Positions 1-6,084 of a DNA stretch of 6,521 bases are shown piece by piece (positions within the stretch are counted from its first letter, which is position 1; the number at the start of each line of letters is the position of its first letter). A program made the translations under genes and the position numbers. The stretch covers positions 1-6,521 of the forward strand of contig DMJC01000291.1 in the NCBI GenBank assembly GCA_003451915.1, given 5' to 3'. Origin of the DNA: Clostridiales bacterium. GTDB lineage: Bacteria; Bacillota; Clostridia; Saccharofermentanales; UBA5734. The notes under the pieces were generated by a model. The model searched no databases and had not been told where the DNA came from. It saw nothing but the letters and a program-made list of their open reading frames with translations.

Positions 1-3
1 ACC

Positions 4-85
4 TTTCACCCTTCACCTTTCACTTTTCACCAACCCGAGCTCCGCTCGGGTTTCACCCTTCACCCTTCACCTTTCACTTTTCACC
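4..85. repeat. Tandem heptamer array (YTTCACY), 4 + 5 units split by a hairpin
   Basis: Nine complete 7-nt units can be read directly: TTTCACC, CTTCACC, TTTCACT, TTTCACC at 4-31, then a 19-nt hairpin sequence, then TTTCACC, CTTCACC, CTTCACC, TTTCACT, TTTCACC at 51-85. A 27-nt block at 7-33 is repeated exactly at 61-87. The array probably extends upstream of the window, because it begins with ACC at position 1. Short tandem heptamers of this style occur between genes in several Firmicutes genomes (from memory, not checked); they are not known to encode anything. The array ends 19 nt before the GH1 start codon, so it occupies the whole place where a promoter for that gene would be expected. No convincing -35/-10 pair is visible in it. 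Confidence 0.85.
32..53 (+). terminator. Terminator-like GC-rich hairpin inside the heptamer array
   Basis: AACCCGAGC at 32-40 pairs perfectly with GCTCGGGTT at 44-52 across a TCC loop, giving a 9-bp stem. It looks like an intrinsic terminator for a gene upstream of the window, but only three Ts follow before the heptamer repeat resumes, and on the other strand the stem is followed by TTGG. Either it is a weak terminator, or the repeat has replaced the former U tract. If it works, the GH1 gene needs its own promoter downstream of it, and none is obvious. Confidence 0.5.
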
Positions 86-104
86 AATAACAGGGGGTTT
101 ATTT

Positions 105-1373
105 ATGCAAAAATTTGATAAACATTTTCTCCTTGGCGCATCGACTGCTGCCCATCAGGTCGAGGGCAACAACACCAACAGTGATTTTTGGGCGATGGAG
201 CAGATCCCAGGTTCGCTTTTCAAGGAGCCATCGCTGGATGCGGTTGACCATTATAACCGATTCCGCGAAGATATTGATCTGATGGCTGCGGCCGGGCTCA
301 ATGCTTATAGATTTTCCATCGAATGGGCGCGGATCCAGCCGACGAAAGACAGTTTTGATGCAAAGGAAATCCAGCATTATCGTGAGATGCTGGAATATTG
401 CCATCAAAAGGGAATTAAGCCGATCGTGACTCTGCATCATTTCTCTTCGCCGAAATGGCTGATCACCGAGGGTGGCTGGGAAGCGGAAAGCACAGCCGAT
501 CTGTTTGCTGATTACGCCAGATATGTGATCATCGAACTGGGTGACCAGATGGATTATGTCTGCACGATCAACGAAGCCAACATGGGTTTGCAGCTGACCA
601 AGATCATGCATGAAATGGCAGCGAAAATGCAGGGCCAGGTGCAGGTCGGCATCAACACCGATATTGGCAAGGTAATGGCTGAACGCATGGCCGGGCTGTC
701 AAAGGTTTTTGGCGGACTCGACCCGCGTAAAATCAGCCATTTCCTGTCCGGTCGCACACCGGCTGGCGATCTGGTCATTATACATGCCCACGAGAAGGCG
801 AGAGATGCGATCAAGGCGGTCTGCCCGCATCTGAAAGTCGGCATCACGCTTTCATTGCACGATTTTCAGGCTTTACCCGGCGGTGAGGAGCGAGCTCATG
901 CCGAGCTGGATGAAGAACTGCTGCATTACCTGCCGCATCTGCAGAAAGATGATTTTATCGGTGTACAGAATTATTCTCGCAAGCTGGTCGGACCCGACGG
1001 CATTGTGCCGCCGCCCGAAGGCACTGAACTCACCCAGATGAATTATGAATTTTACCCGCAGGGGATCGCCAACGTTATTCGGACCGTTGCCAGTCATTTT
1101 CATAAGCCGATTCTGGTCACTGAGAATGGTATCGGTACTGCCGATGACAGCCGTCGCCAGGTTTTTATTCAGGAAGCATTACGGGGGATTCAGGCCTGCC
1201 TTGACGAGGGTATCCCGGTCAAAGGCTATCTGCACTGGACGCTGATGGATAATTTCGAATGGATGTTGGGTTTCGAGCCGACGTTCGGCCTGATCGCGGT
1301 TGACCGCACCACCCAGCGGCGCTATCCCAAGCCGAGTCTGCAGCTGCTGGGCAGCTATTGCTGCAGAAACTGA
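105..1373 (+). CDS. Glycoside hydrolase family 1 (beta-glucosidase-like), cytoplasmic
   Basis: A 422-residue GH1 (beta/alpha)8-barrel retaining enzyme, expected to release a terminal beta-linked sugar, most likely glucose, from an oligosaccharide or aglycone. GH1 landmarks in order: the N-terminal HQVEG (17-21, with the subsite -1 Gln18), the LHHF histidine region (110-113), TINEAN (154-159) with proposed acid/base Glu157, VTENG (338-342) with nucleophile Glu340, and DNFEW (382-386). The NFEW form, rather than the SxxGE type of 6-phospho-beta-glucosidases, suggests a non-phosphorylated substrate. The family's usual NEP is NEA here, and the segment between acid/base and the next helix (about 157-229) is longer than in classical members, while the part before QNYS (288-291) is shorter. 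I recall a Firmicutes clade with this NEANMG form. The start at ATG 105 is supported by AGGGGG at 92-97 with 7-nt spacing. There is no signal peptide. It is the first gene of the probable operon. The exact substrate is not determined. Confidence 0.93.
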   Translation: MQKFDKHFLLGASTAAHQVEGNNTNSDFWAMEQIPGSLFKEPSLDAVDHYNRFREDIDLMAAAGLNAYRFSIEWARIQPTKDSFDAKEIQHYREMLEYCHQKGIKPIVTLHHFSSPKWLITEGGWEAESTADLFADYARYVIIELGDQMDYVCTINEANMGLQLTKIMHEMAAKMQGQVQVGINTDIGKVMAERMAGLSKVFGGLDPRKISHFLSGRTPAGDLVIIHAHEKARDAIKAVCPHLKVGITLSLHDFQALPGGEERAHAELDEELLHYLPHLQKDDFIGVQNYSRKLVGPDGIVPPPEGTELTQMNYEFYPQGIANVIRTVASHFHKPILVTENGIGTADDSRRQVFIQEALRGIQACLDEGIPVKGYLHWTLMDNFEWMLGFEPTFGLIAVDRTTQRRYPKPSLQLLGSYCCRN

Positions 1374-1375
1374 AA

Positions 1376-1381
1376 AGAGGA
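1376..1381 (+). promoter_or_regulatory. Ribosome binding site that sets the GH78 start at 1388
   Basis: AGAGGA lies just after the GH1 stop codon (TGA 1371-1373) and 6 nt before ATG 1388. This favours ATG 1388 over the in-frame TTG at 1358, which lies within the end of the GH1 gene and would add ten residues (MLQKLKRGLL) with no family resemblance. The close coupling also suggests that GH1 and GH78 are translated from one transcript. Confidence 0.75.
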
Positions 1382-1387
1382 CTGCTT

Positions 1388-3976
1388 ATGCGAGCGATTG
1401 AATTGCGAACCGATGACCTGATTAATCCGATCGGGCTTGCATCAAAGCAGCCCCGTCTGTCCTGGAAATGCGCCGGCGGTCAACAGCAGACCCGCTATCG
1501 CGTGACGGCGGTCAATGATGATGGCCGTCAGGTTGACGACAGCGGTGAAATTGCCGGCAATGATATGTTCTATCGCTACAGCGGCGAACCTCTGACAACC
1601 GGGAAGCGCATAAACTGGCAGGTCACGTTGTGGGATGAGCAGGGACAGACTGAAACATCTGAACCGGCCTTTTTCGAAATGGGATTGCTTGATCCGACTG
1701 ACTGGCAGGCCCGATGGATCTGCGGCATTGACACCGATCGTTCTGAACGTTTGCCGGCGGATTGCTATCAAAGAGCGTTCAGCTTAAACGGTCAGGTCCG
1801 CCAGGCTCGTCTTTACGCCACCGCACTCGGCATTTACGAAGCGCGCCTGAATGGCCGCCGGGTGGAGGGCTTTGTCCTGGCGCCTGGCTGCACGCAGTAT
1901 GACAAACGGCTGTACTATCAGACCTATGATGTCACTGATTTATTGGCTGAAAAGAACCGGCTGGAGTTTACCGTCGGCGATGGCTGGTACAAGGGTAAGC
2001 TCGGTTGTGATGGCGATGAGTATTTGTTTGGCCAGCAGACAAAATTATTGGCTCAACTGCTGATTACTTATATCGATGGACGGCAGGAAATCATCGCGAC
2101 CGATCATCGTTTCCGCTGGAGCAACGACGGACCGCTCAGTTACAACGATCTCAAGGACGGCATCGTCTATGATGCGCGCAAAAAACCGACGTATCAGCAC
2201 TTTGCGCAGGAAACGACTTATGCAGTCCAGCCGGAAGCTTCGTCAGGACCGCCGATCCTAGAGCATGAGACTTTCCAGCCGAAACTCCTGATCTCGCCCG
2301 GCGGCCAGCATATTTTGGACTTTGGACAGAATATCGCCGGCTATGTGCGCTTTCGCGTTCGCGGTCAGCCTGGCCAGTCCATGAAGCTCTCATTCTGTGA
2401 GGTGCTGGATCACGGCGAATACACCGACATCACCTTCCGCACATTGCCTGACCGTGGCAAGTCGATCGATCAGGCTATCCGCTTCACAATGAGCGGCGGT
2501 GAGGACCTTTATGAACCGAATTTCTTTTACGCCGGATTCCGTTACGCCCTGGTTGAAGGATTAGACGAAGTCAATCAGGACGATTTCACAGCGATCGCAG
2601 TTTACTCCGACCTGACGATGACGGGCAGATTTACCTGTTCACACCCGTTGATCACCCAATTTGCCCAGAACACCCTTTGGAGTCTCAAAAGCAACTTTGT
2701 CGATGTGCCAACCGATTGCCCAACCCGCGAAAAAGCGGGCTGGACCGGTGACGCGCAGATTTTTGCGCGAACCAGCACTTATCTGGCTGACACAGCGGCT
2801 TTCTATCGCAAGTGGCTCAAAGACATCCGTGACTGTCAGCGCGATGATGGCCGAATCACTAACATCAATCCGAAAGTCCGGCCGCCGAACCAGATGGACG
2901 TCCTCAACGGGTCGGTCGGCTGGGCGGATGCGGCCGTGATCATCCCCTGGACTTTGTGGCAGACGACCGGCGATGAAACGTTCATCCGTGATAACCTCGA
3001 TCTGATGCGCGGCTGGGCGGCCTATGTCATGAAAACGGCAGCCGATAAGACGATGCGGGATTTGCCGGATGATAACCCGCTGAAGCAGCTTTTTAATAAG
3101 AACAAACTGCCCGACTCTCCGTTAAACTGTTATGTTATTGAGTTGGGCGTTCACTGGGGTGAATGGGCGGAGCCGCTTGATGTCATGGATGGCGTCGACG
3201 GTGTCACGCTGCTGATGATGCCCAAACAGGAAGAGGCAGCCGCTTTCACCCATTATTCGATGCGTCTGCTTGCAGAAATGCTGACTGCGCTTGGCGAAAC
3301 CAGCGAAGCTGAGCTTTACGCCGAATTTGCGGCGGGTGCCCGGGCAGCGTACAATCACCACTTTGTCAAAGAGAACGACATCCCCGTCTGCCGTCAGGCC
3401 AAGCTGGTCCGACCGCTGGCGCTGGGACTGCTAGACGATGCAGCTGTTAAGAATGTTGCCCGGCGGCTGAACGAATCGGCCATCGCCCGCAACTACAAAG
3501 TCGGCACCGGATTCCTCTCGACACCCTTTGTCCTTAAGGTTCTTGCCGAGCAGGGTTATGTCGAAACAGCCTATAAAATGCTGGAAAACACCAAGACACC
3601 GGGCTGGCTGGCCATGGTCTGCCAAGGTGCGACAACAGTATGGGAAAACTACGATGGATTTGACGCCGAAGGCCATCCGCAGGCTCACTCCATGAACCAT
3701 TTTTCGCCGGGTGCAGTTAGTGAGTTCCTGTTCAGCCACATCGCCGGCATTCGCATCAGCGGCTCCCGCCATTTCACGATCCGGCCGCTGCCGGGCGGAT
3801 CGCTGACCTGGGCTGAGGCAAGCTATGATTCGACGTTTGGCTTGGTCAAGAGTCGATGGGAATTATTTGAAGGCAACATACATTATACGATTTCGATTCC
3901 AGCCAACACGACAGCAAAGATTGAGCTGCCCGACGGCCAGTCGATGCAGGTCGGACCGGGCGAGCACAGGTTTTAG
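1388..3976 (+). CDS. Alpha-L-rhamnosidase, glycoside hydrolase family 78
   Basis: An 862-residue (from ATG 1388) inverting alpha-L-rhamnosidase that removes terminal alpha-L-rhamnose from plant glycosides or rhamnose-containing oligosaccharides. Domains, from family knowledge and visible motifs: an N-terminal Ig-like domain (about 1-100, opening with the family-typical LRTDDLINPIG and PRLSW), a rhamnosidase N domain (about 130-285, with LGIYEARLNGRRV and LAPGCTQYD), a beta-sandwich (about 300-405), the (alpha/alpha)6 catalytic barrel (about 410-770), and a C-terminal beta-sandwich (about 775-862). Catalytic-site motifs: DCPTREKAGWTGDAQ with Asp443, proposed general acid Glu448 and Asp455; HWGEW (589-593); TTVWENYDGF with proposed general base Glu753; and MNH ending at His771. 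Length is normal for GH78. There is no signal peptide, so it is probably intracellular. It starts 14 nt after GH1. The protein ends naturally in GEHRF, as expected for the C-terminal domain, although the reading frame stays open after the TAG stop. Confidence 0.95.
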   Translation: MRAIELRTDDLINPIGLASKQPRLSWKCAGGQQQTRYRVTAVNDDGRQVDDSGEIAGNDMFYRYSGEPLTTGKRINWQVTLWDEQGQTETSEPAFFEMGLLDPTDWQARWICGIDTDRSERLPADCYQRAFSLNGQVRQARLYATALGIYEARLNGRRVEGFVLAPGCTQYDKRLYYQTYDVTDLLAEKNRLEFTVGDGWYKGKLGCDGDEYLFGQQTKLLAQLLITYIDGRQEIIATDHRFRWSNDGPLSYNDLKDGIVYDARKKPTYQHFAQETTYAVQPEASSGPPILEHETFQPKLLISPGGQHILDFGQNIAGYVRFRVRGQPGQSMKLSFCEVLDHGEYTDITFRTLPDRGKSIDQAIRFTMSGGEDLYEPNFFYAGFRYALVEGLDEVNQDDFTAIAVYSDLTMTGRFTCSHPLITQFAQNTLWSLKSNFVDVPTDCPTREKAGWTGDAQIFARTSTYLADTAAFYRKWLKDIRDCQRDDGRITNINPKVRPPNQMDVLNGSVGWADAAVIIPWTLWQTTGDETFIRDNLDLMRGWAAYVMKTAADKTMRDLPDDNPLKQLFNKNKLPDSPLNCYVIELGVHWGEWAEPLDVMDGVDGVTLLMMPKQEEAAAFTHYSMRLLAEMLTALGETSEAELYAEFAAGARAAYNHHFVKENDIPVCRQAKLVRPLALGLLDDAAVKNVARRLNESAIARNYKVGTGFLSTPFVLKVLAEQGYVETAYKMLENTKTPGWLAMVCQGATTVWENYDGFDAEGHPQAHSMNHFSPGAVSEFLFSHIAGIRISGSRHFTIRPLPGGSLTWAEASYDSTFGLVKSRWELFEGNIHYTISIPANTTAKIELPDGQSMQVGPGEHRF

Positions 3977-4075
3977 GATCCGGATGGTAAAACCGTGCGT
4001 GTTTATGACTGGGTTGACGTGCGCATGACCTTGGACGACCTGTTCGCCAAGCTGCAGTTGTGTTATGGCCACTAA
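3977..4075 (+). pseudogene. In-frame coding-like remnant after the GH78 stop (32 codons)
   Basis: Directly after the TAG at 3974-3976, the same frame stays open for 32 codons to TAA 4073-4075. The translation looks protein-like, with VRVYDWVD near residues 7-14 and LFAKLQLCYGH at the end. It lacks a start codon with a ribosome binding site, so it is not a gene on its own. It is unlikely to be a lost tail of GH78, because GH78 already ends in a family-typical way. The YDWVD stretch followed by F-K-L-Y faintly recalls the YDYVD C-terminal ends of some superfamily 2 helicases, but this is only a resemblance from memory. It could also be chance, given 99 nt in a GC-rich region. Confidence 0.35.
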
Positions 4076-4085
4076 ATCCATTGAC

Positions 4086-4090
4086 AGGAG
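4086..4090 (+). promoter_or_regulatory. Ribosome binding site of the GH43 gene
   Basis: AGGAG lies 6 nt before ATG 4097 and fixes the start of the GH43 gene. No clear promoter can be seen in the 120 nt between GH78 and GH43, so co-transcription with GH78 is the simplest reading. Confidence 0.75.
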
Positions 4091-4096
4091 ATTGAC

Positions 4097-5857
4097 ATGT
4101 CTTACATCTGCAATCCATTGAACATCAGTTACCGATACCAGTTCAATCAGAATTCTGACGGCCGGATTTCAGTCTCGCGTGAAGCGGCCGATCCTTCGCT
4201 GATCGAATTCAAGGGCAGCTATTATCTGTTCCCCTCAATGAGCGGCGGCTGCTGGCACAGTGATGACCTGGTCAGCTGGCAGTACCAGCTCTTACCGGAA
4301 TTGCCGGCTTATGATTATGCGCCCGACGTGCGCGTCGTCGGCGACCAGGTTTATTTTTGTGCATCGAACCACGATCAGGGCACTTTTTATCGGACGAAGG
4401 ATCCCTTAACCGGGCCTTATGAAAAAATTGACGGGGCTTTCCCGTTCTGGGATCCCAACCTGTTTTATGATGATGACGGACGGCTGTATTTTTATTGGGG
4501 ATCATCGACGACTGAACCTATTTACGGCGTTGAACTGAATCCTGTCACACTGCGGCCGATCAGCGAAAAGGTGAGCCTTTTTACTGGCAACAGTCCCGAT
4601 ATCGGATTTGAGCGCTATGGCGAAAACCATCGTCCGCCGCGCTCGCCGGCGGAAACCGCTCAACTGCTGGCACGGCTGGAGCAGGCTGCAGATATGCCGG
4701 ATGACCTGAAGGCGGCAGCCCGGTCTTATATTCTAGGGGCGGCTTATCTCGAAGGCGTGTGGATGAATAAACACCGCGGCCGCTATTATCTGCAGTACGC
4801 AACGCCGAGTTCAGGACATAACATCTACGCGGATGGCGTCTACATCAGCGATCAGCCGCTGGGGCCTTTTACCCTGGCTGACAACAATCCTTTTTCTTAT
4901 AAACCCGGCGGCTTTATGCCCGGCGCCGGCCACGGCTCGACCATGGCGGACCGGTATGGCAATCTCTGGCACATCGCAACCTCACGCATTGCGCTCAACC
5001 ATAATTTTGAGCGAAGGATAAGCTTGTGGCCGGCCGGCTGGGATCAAGACGGTGAACTGTTCTGCAACCAGCGCTTCGGCGATTGGCCGCTGCGCGTGGA
5101 GCAGGCGGCCATAAATCCGTGGGCCCGGCCGGACTGGATGCTGCTATCGTACGGCAAAACTGCGACGGCGTCTTCATCGGCTGAGCAACATGGCCCGGCA
5201 ATGGCTGTGGATGAAAACATCCGGACCTGGTGGCGGGCGGCCAGCGCTGAGCCAGAGCAGTGGCTGATGCTGGACCTTGGCCGGCTCTGCGCTGTTCATG
5301 CCATCCAGATCAATTTTGCCGACGACCAGCTGGTCGTGCCTTTGCCGGAGGGCGCTGTGATGCAAGGTGCACTGCACCAATCCCGCTGGATCGACCTGAT
5401 ATCGCAGGCGACTCGCTGGCTTCTGGAAGGTTCAGCCGATGGAGTGAACTATTTTGTGATTGAAGACAAAAGCCAAGCTGAAACCGATCTGCCACACGAT
5501 CTGGTTGTGCGTGAGCAGGGTGTTCAGGTCCGGTTCATCCGGCTGACGGTGATTTCACTGCCTTATGGCCAGGCAGCCTGCGTTTCCGGCCTGCGCGTCT
5601 TCGGATTGGGCCAGGGCGATTTGCCGGAACCAGCGAGCAATGTTGTCATCTGCCGTGAGGGCGATCTGGATATGGTCGTCAGCTGGCAGGGGAACGGGAC
5701 AGGGTACGTTGTCAACTGGGGCCATGCTCCGGACAAGCTTTATCACAGCTGTCAGGTTTTTGGCCTGGAGGCCCGGATCGGCGGGCTAGTGAAAGGCCAG
5801 CCAGTTTTTGTGCGAGTCGACAGCTTCAATGAATGCGGGTTGTCGGAGGGTATCTGA
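4097..5857 (+). CDS. GH43 glycosidase with discoidin (F5/8C) and FN3-like C-terminal domains
   Basis: A 586-residue enzyme with an N-terminal five-bladed beta-propeller of family GH43 (about 1-335), the family of inverting beta-xylosidases and alpha-L-arabinofuranosidases. The three expected acidic residues are visible: Asp32 in REAADPSL (base), Asp119 in FWDPNLFYDDDG (pKa modulator) and Glu219 in YLEGVW (acid). PGAGHGS (275-281) carries the usual conserved histidine (279). A discoidin/F5/8C (CBM32-like) domain follows (about 350-505, with TASSSAEQHGPAMAVDENIRTWW at its start and SGLRVFG at its end), then an FN3-like segment (about 510-586) ending in DSFNECGLSEG. I recall this three-domain order from other GH43 proteins. 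No signal peptide is visible, which is unusual for a protein with a carbohydrate-binding domain. Substrate specificity (arabinose, xylose or another sugar) and GH43 subfamily cannot be decided by eye. It is probably the last gene of the hydrolase operon. Confidence 0.92.
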   Translation: MSYICNPLNISYRYQFNQNSDGRISVSREAADPSLIEFKGSYYLFPSMSGGCWHSDDLVSWQYQLLPELPAYDYAPDVRVVGDQVYFCASNHDQGTFYRTKDPLTGPYEKIDGAFPFWDPNLFYDDDGRLYFYWGSSTTEPIYGVELNPVTLRPISEKVSLFTGNSPDIGFERYGENHRPPRSPAETAQLLARLEQAADMPDDLKAAARSYILGAAYLEGVWMNKHRGRYYLQYATPSSGHNIYADGVYISDQPLGPFTLADNNPFSYKPGGFMPGAGHGSTMADRYGNLWHIATSRIALNHNFERRISLWPAGWDQDGELFCNQRFGDWPLRVEQAAINPWARPDWMLLSYGKTATASSSAEQHGPAMAVDENIRTWWRAASAEPEQWLMLDLGRLCAVHAIQINFADDQLVVPLPEGAVMQGALHQSRWIDLISQATRWLLEGSADGVNYFVIEDKSQAETDLPHDLVVREQGVQVRFIRLTVISLPYGQAACVSGLRVFGLGQGDLPEPASNVVICREGDLDMVVSWQGNGTGYVVNWGHAPDKLYHSCQVFGLEARIGGLVKGQPVFVRVDSFNECGLSEGI

Positions 5858-5870
5858 TACCATTTCGGAA
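5854..5870. repeat. Direct repeat copy 1 (CTGATACCATTTCGGAA), overlapping the GH43 stop
   Basis: This 17-nt sequence matches positions 5948-5964 at 15 of 17 bases. The first copy contains the TGA stop codon of the GH43 gene (5855-5857). The two copies are 94 nt apart and bracket the probable terminator of the hydrolase operon. Function unknown; duplication, a binding site pair or the scar of an insertion are all possible. Confidence 0.6.
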
Positions 5871-5891
5871 TTTCACAATTTTGTGCTTGTC

Positions 5892-5924
5892 AAGGCTTGC
5901 TATGAGCATGTTTCACGCCTTTTT
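5892..5924 (+). terminator. Weak intrinsic terminator candidate after GH43
   Basis: AAGGC at 5892-5896 can pair with GCCTT at 5917-5921, and TGCT (5898-5901) with AGCA (5905-5908) inside it, with Ts running through 5920-5924. The loop side is unbalanced and the outer stem is only 5 bp, so this is a modest candidate. It is in the right place, 34 nt after the GH43 stop, to end the hydrolase transcript. Confidence 0.4.
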
Positions 5925-5947
5925 AATTTCATGTTCCGTTTTCGTAA

Positions 5948-5964
5948 CTGATACCATATCGAAA
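5948..5964. repeat. Direct repeat copy 2 (CTGATACCATATCGAAA)
   Basis: Second copy of the 17-nt sequence at 5854-5870, with two differences (T to A, G to A). It lies directly upstream of the first palindrome. Its ATACCA (5951-5956) is also mirrored by TGGTAT at 5996-6001, which places the first palindrome inside a wider inverted repeat. Confidence 0.6.
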
Positions 5965-5970
5965 ACAAAA

Positions 5971-5994
5971 GTTTTACGGTTAAAACCGCAAAAC
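5971..5994. promoter_or_regulatory. Operator-like imperfect palindrome A
   Basis: A 24-nt imperfect palindrome with GTTTT and AAAAC arms around CGGTT-AA-AACCG, one mismatched pair (A5976/C5989). Its core reads CGG-N6-CCG. It overlaps the position where the -35 of the upstream promoter candidate (-10 at 5999-6004) would be. This placement suits a transcription factor site for the ATPase gene. The factor is unknown and this is inferred from symmetry and location only. Confidence 0.5.
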
Positions 5995-5995
5995 T

Positions 5996-6004
5996 TGGTA
6001 TAAT
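5996..6004 (+). promoter_or_regulatory. Promoter candidate P1: extended -10 TGGTATAAT
   Basis: A consensus TATAAT at 5999-6004 preceded by TG with one base between, forming an extended -10 element. No good -35 is present at 17 nt (ACGGTT at 5976-5981), which extended -10 promoters can tolerate. Transcription would start near 6011 and would run into the ATPase gene through palindrome B. Confidence 0.5.
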
Positions 6005-6008
6005 ATAA

Positions 6009-6034
6009 AATTTAGCGGCTAAAACCGCAAAATT
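6009..6034. promoter_or_regulatory. Operator-like imperfect palindrome B
   Basis: A 26-nt imperfect palindrome with AATTT and AAATT arms, one mismatched pair (A6014/A6029), and GCGG-CTAAAA-CCGC in the middle. It has the same CGG-N6-CCG core as palindrome A, and the two share CGGYTAAAACCGCAAAA (17 nt, one difference) at a 39-nt offset. It ends one base before the -35 side of promoter P2, which suggests an operator pair controlling the ATPase gene. Inferred from pattern only. Confidence 0.5.
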
Positions 6035-6035
6035 C

Positions 6036-6064
6036 TTGACTAATTTATTATTTGCTGCTAAAAT
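6036..6064 (+). promoter_or_regulatory. Promoter candidate P2: TTGACT-N17-TAAAAT
   Basis: TTGACT at 6036-6041 and TAAAAT at 6059-6064 are separated by exactly 17 nt, a near-consensus sigma-70/sigma-A promoter. The predicted start, near 6071, falls on the ribosome binding site of the ATPase gene, so this transcript would have a leader of only about 14 nt. Confidence 0.7.
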
Positions 6065-6070
6065 GTAGGC

Positions 6071-6076
6071 AGGAGG
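6071..6076 (+). promoter_or_regulatory. Ribosome binding site of the ATPase gene
   Basis: A perfect AGGAGG 8 nt before ATG 6085. It sits at or next to the predicted P2 transcription start, so P2 transcripts might carry only part of it, while transcripts from P1 would carry all of it. Confidence 0.8.
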
Positions 6077-6084
6077 AGCAGTCT

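Noticed and set aside
4..85. Heptamer array as a CRISPR
   Set aside because: The units are only 7 nt, contiguous and without unique spacers.
99..611. Minus-strand open frame of 170 codons over the start of GH1
   Set aside because: It is the antisense shadow of a clear GH1 gene and resembles no family I know.
1358..1387. TTG start for GH78 at 1358, adding ten residues
   Set aside because: It lies inside the GH1 gene, the added residues do not resemble the family, and ATG 1388 has a well-placed AGAGGA.
3974..3976. TAG of GH78 as a recoded codon giving a longer protein
   Set aside because: The GH78 fold is complete before it, and the GH1 and GH43 genes end in TGA, so no general codon reassignment can be argued from this window.
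3976..3981. GGATCC at the GH78 stop as a sign of a cloning junction
   Set aside because: A single six-base site is expected by chance, and nothing else in the surroundings looks like vector sequence.
3846..4118. Overlapping minus-strand open frames across the GH78-GH43 gap
   Set aside because: They overlap the ends of good plus-strand genes, show no recognisable motif, and have no visible ribosome binding site.
5874..5885. Small inverted repeat CACAATTTTGTG after GH43
   Set aside because: The stem is short with a tiny AT loop and no T run follows; it is too weak to call a terminator or operator.
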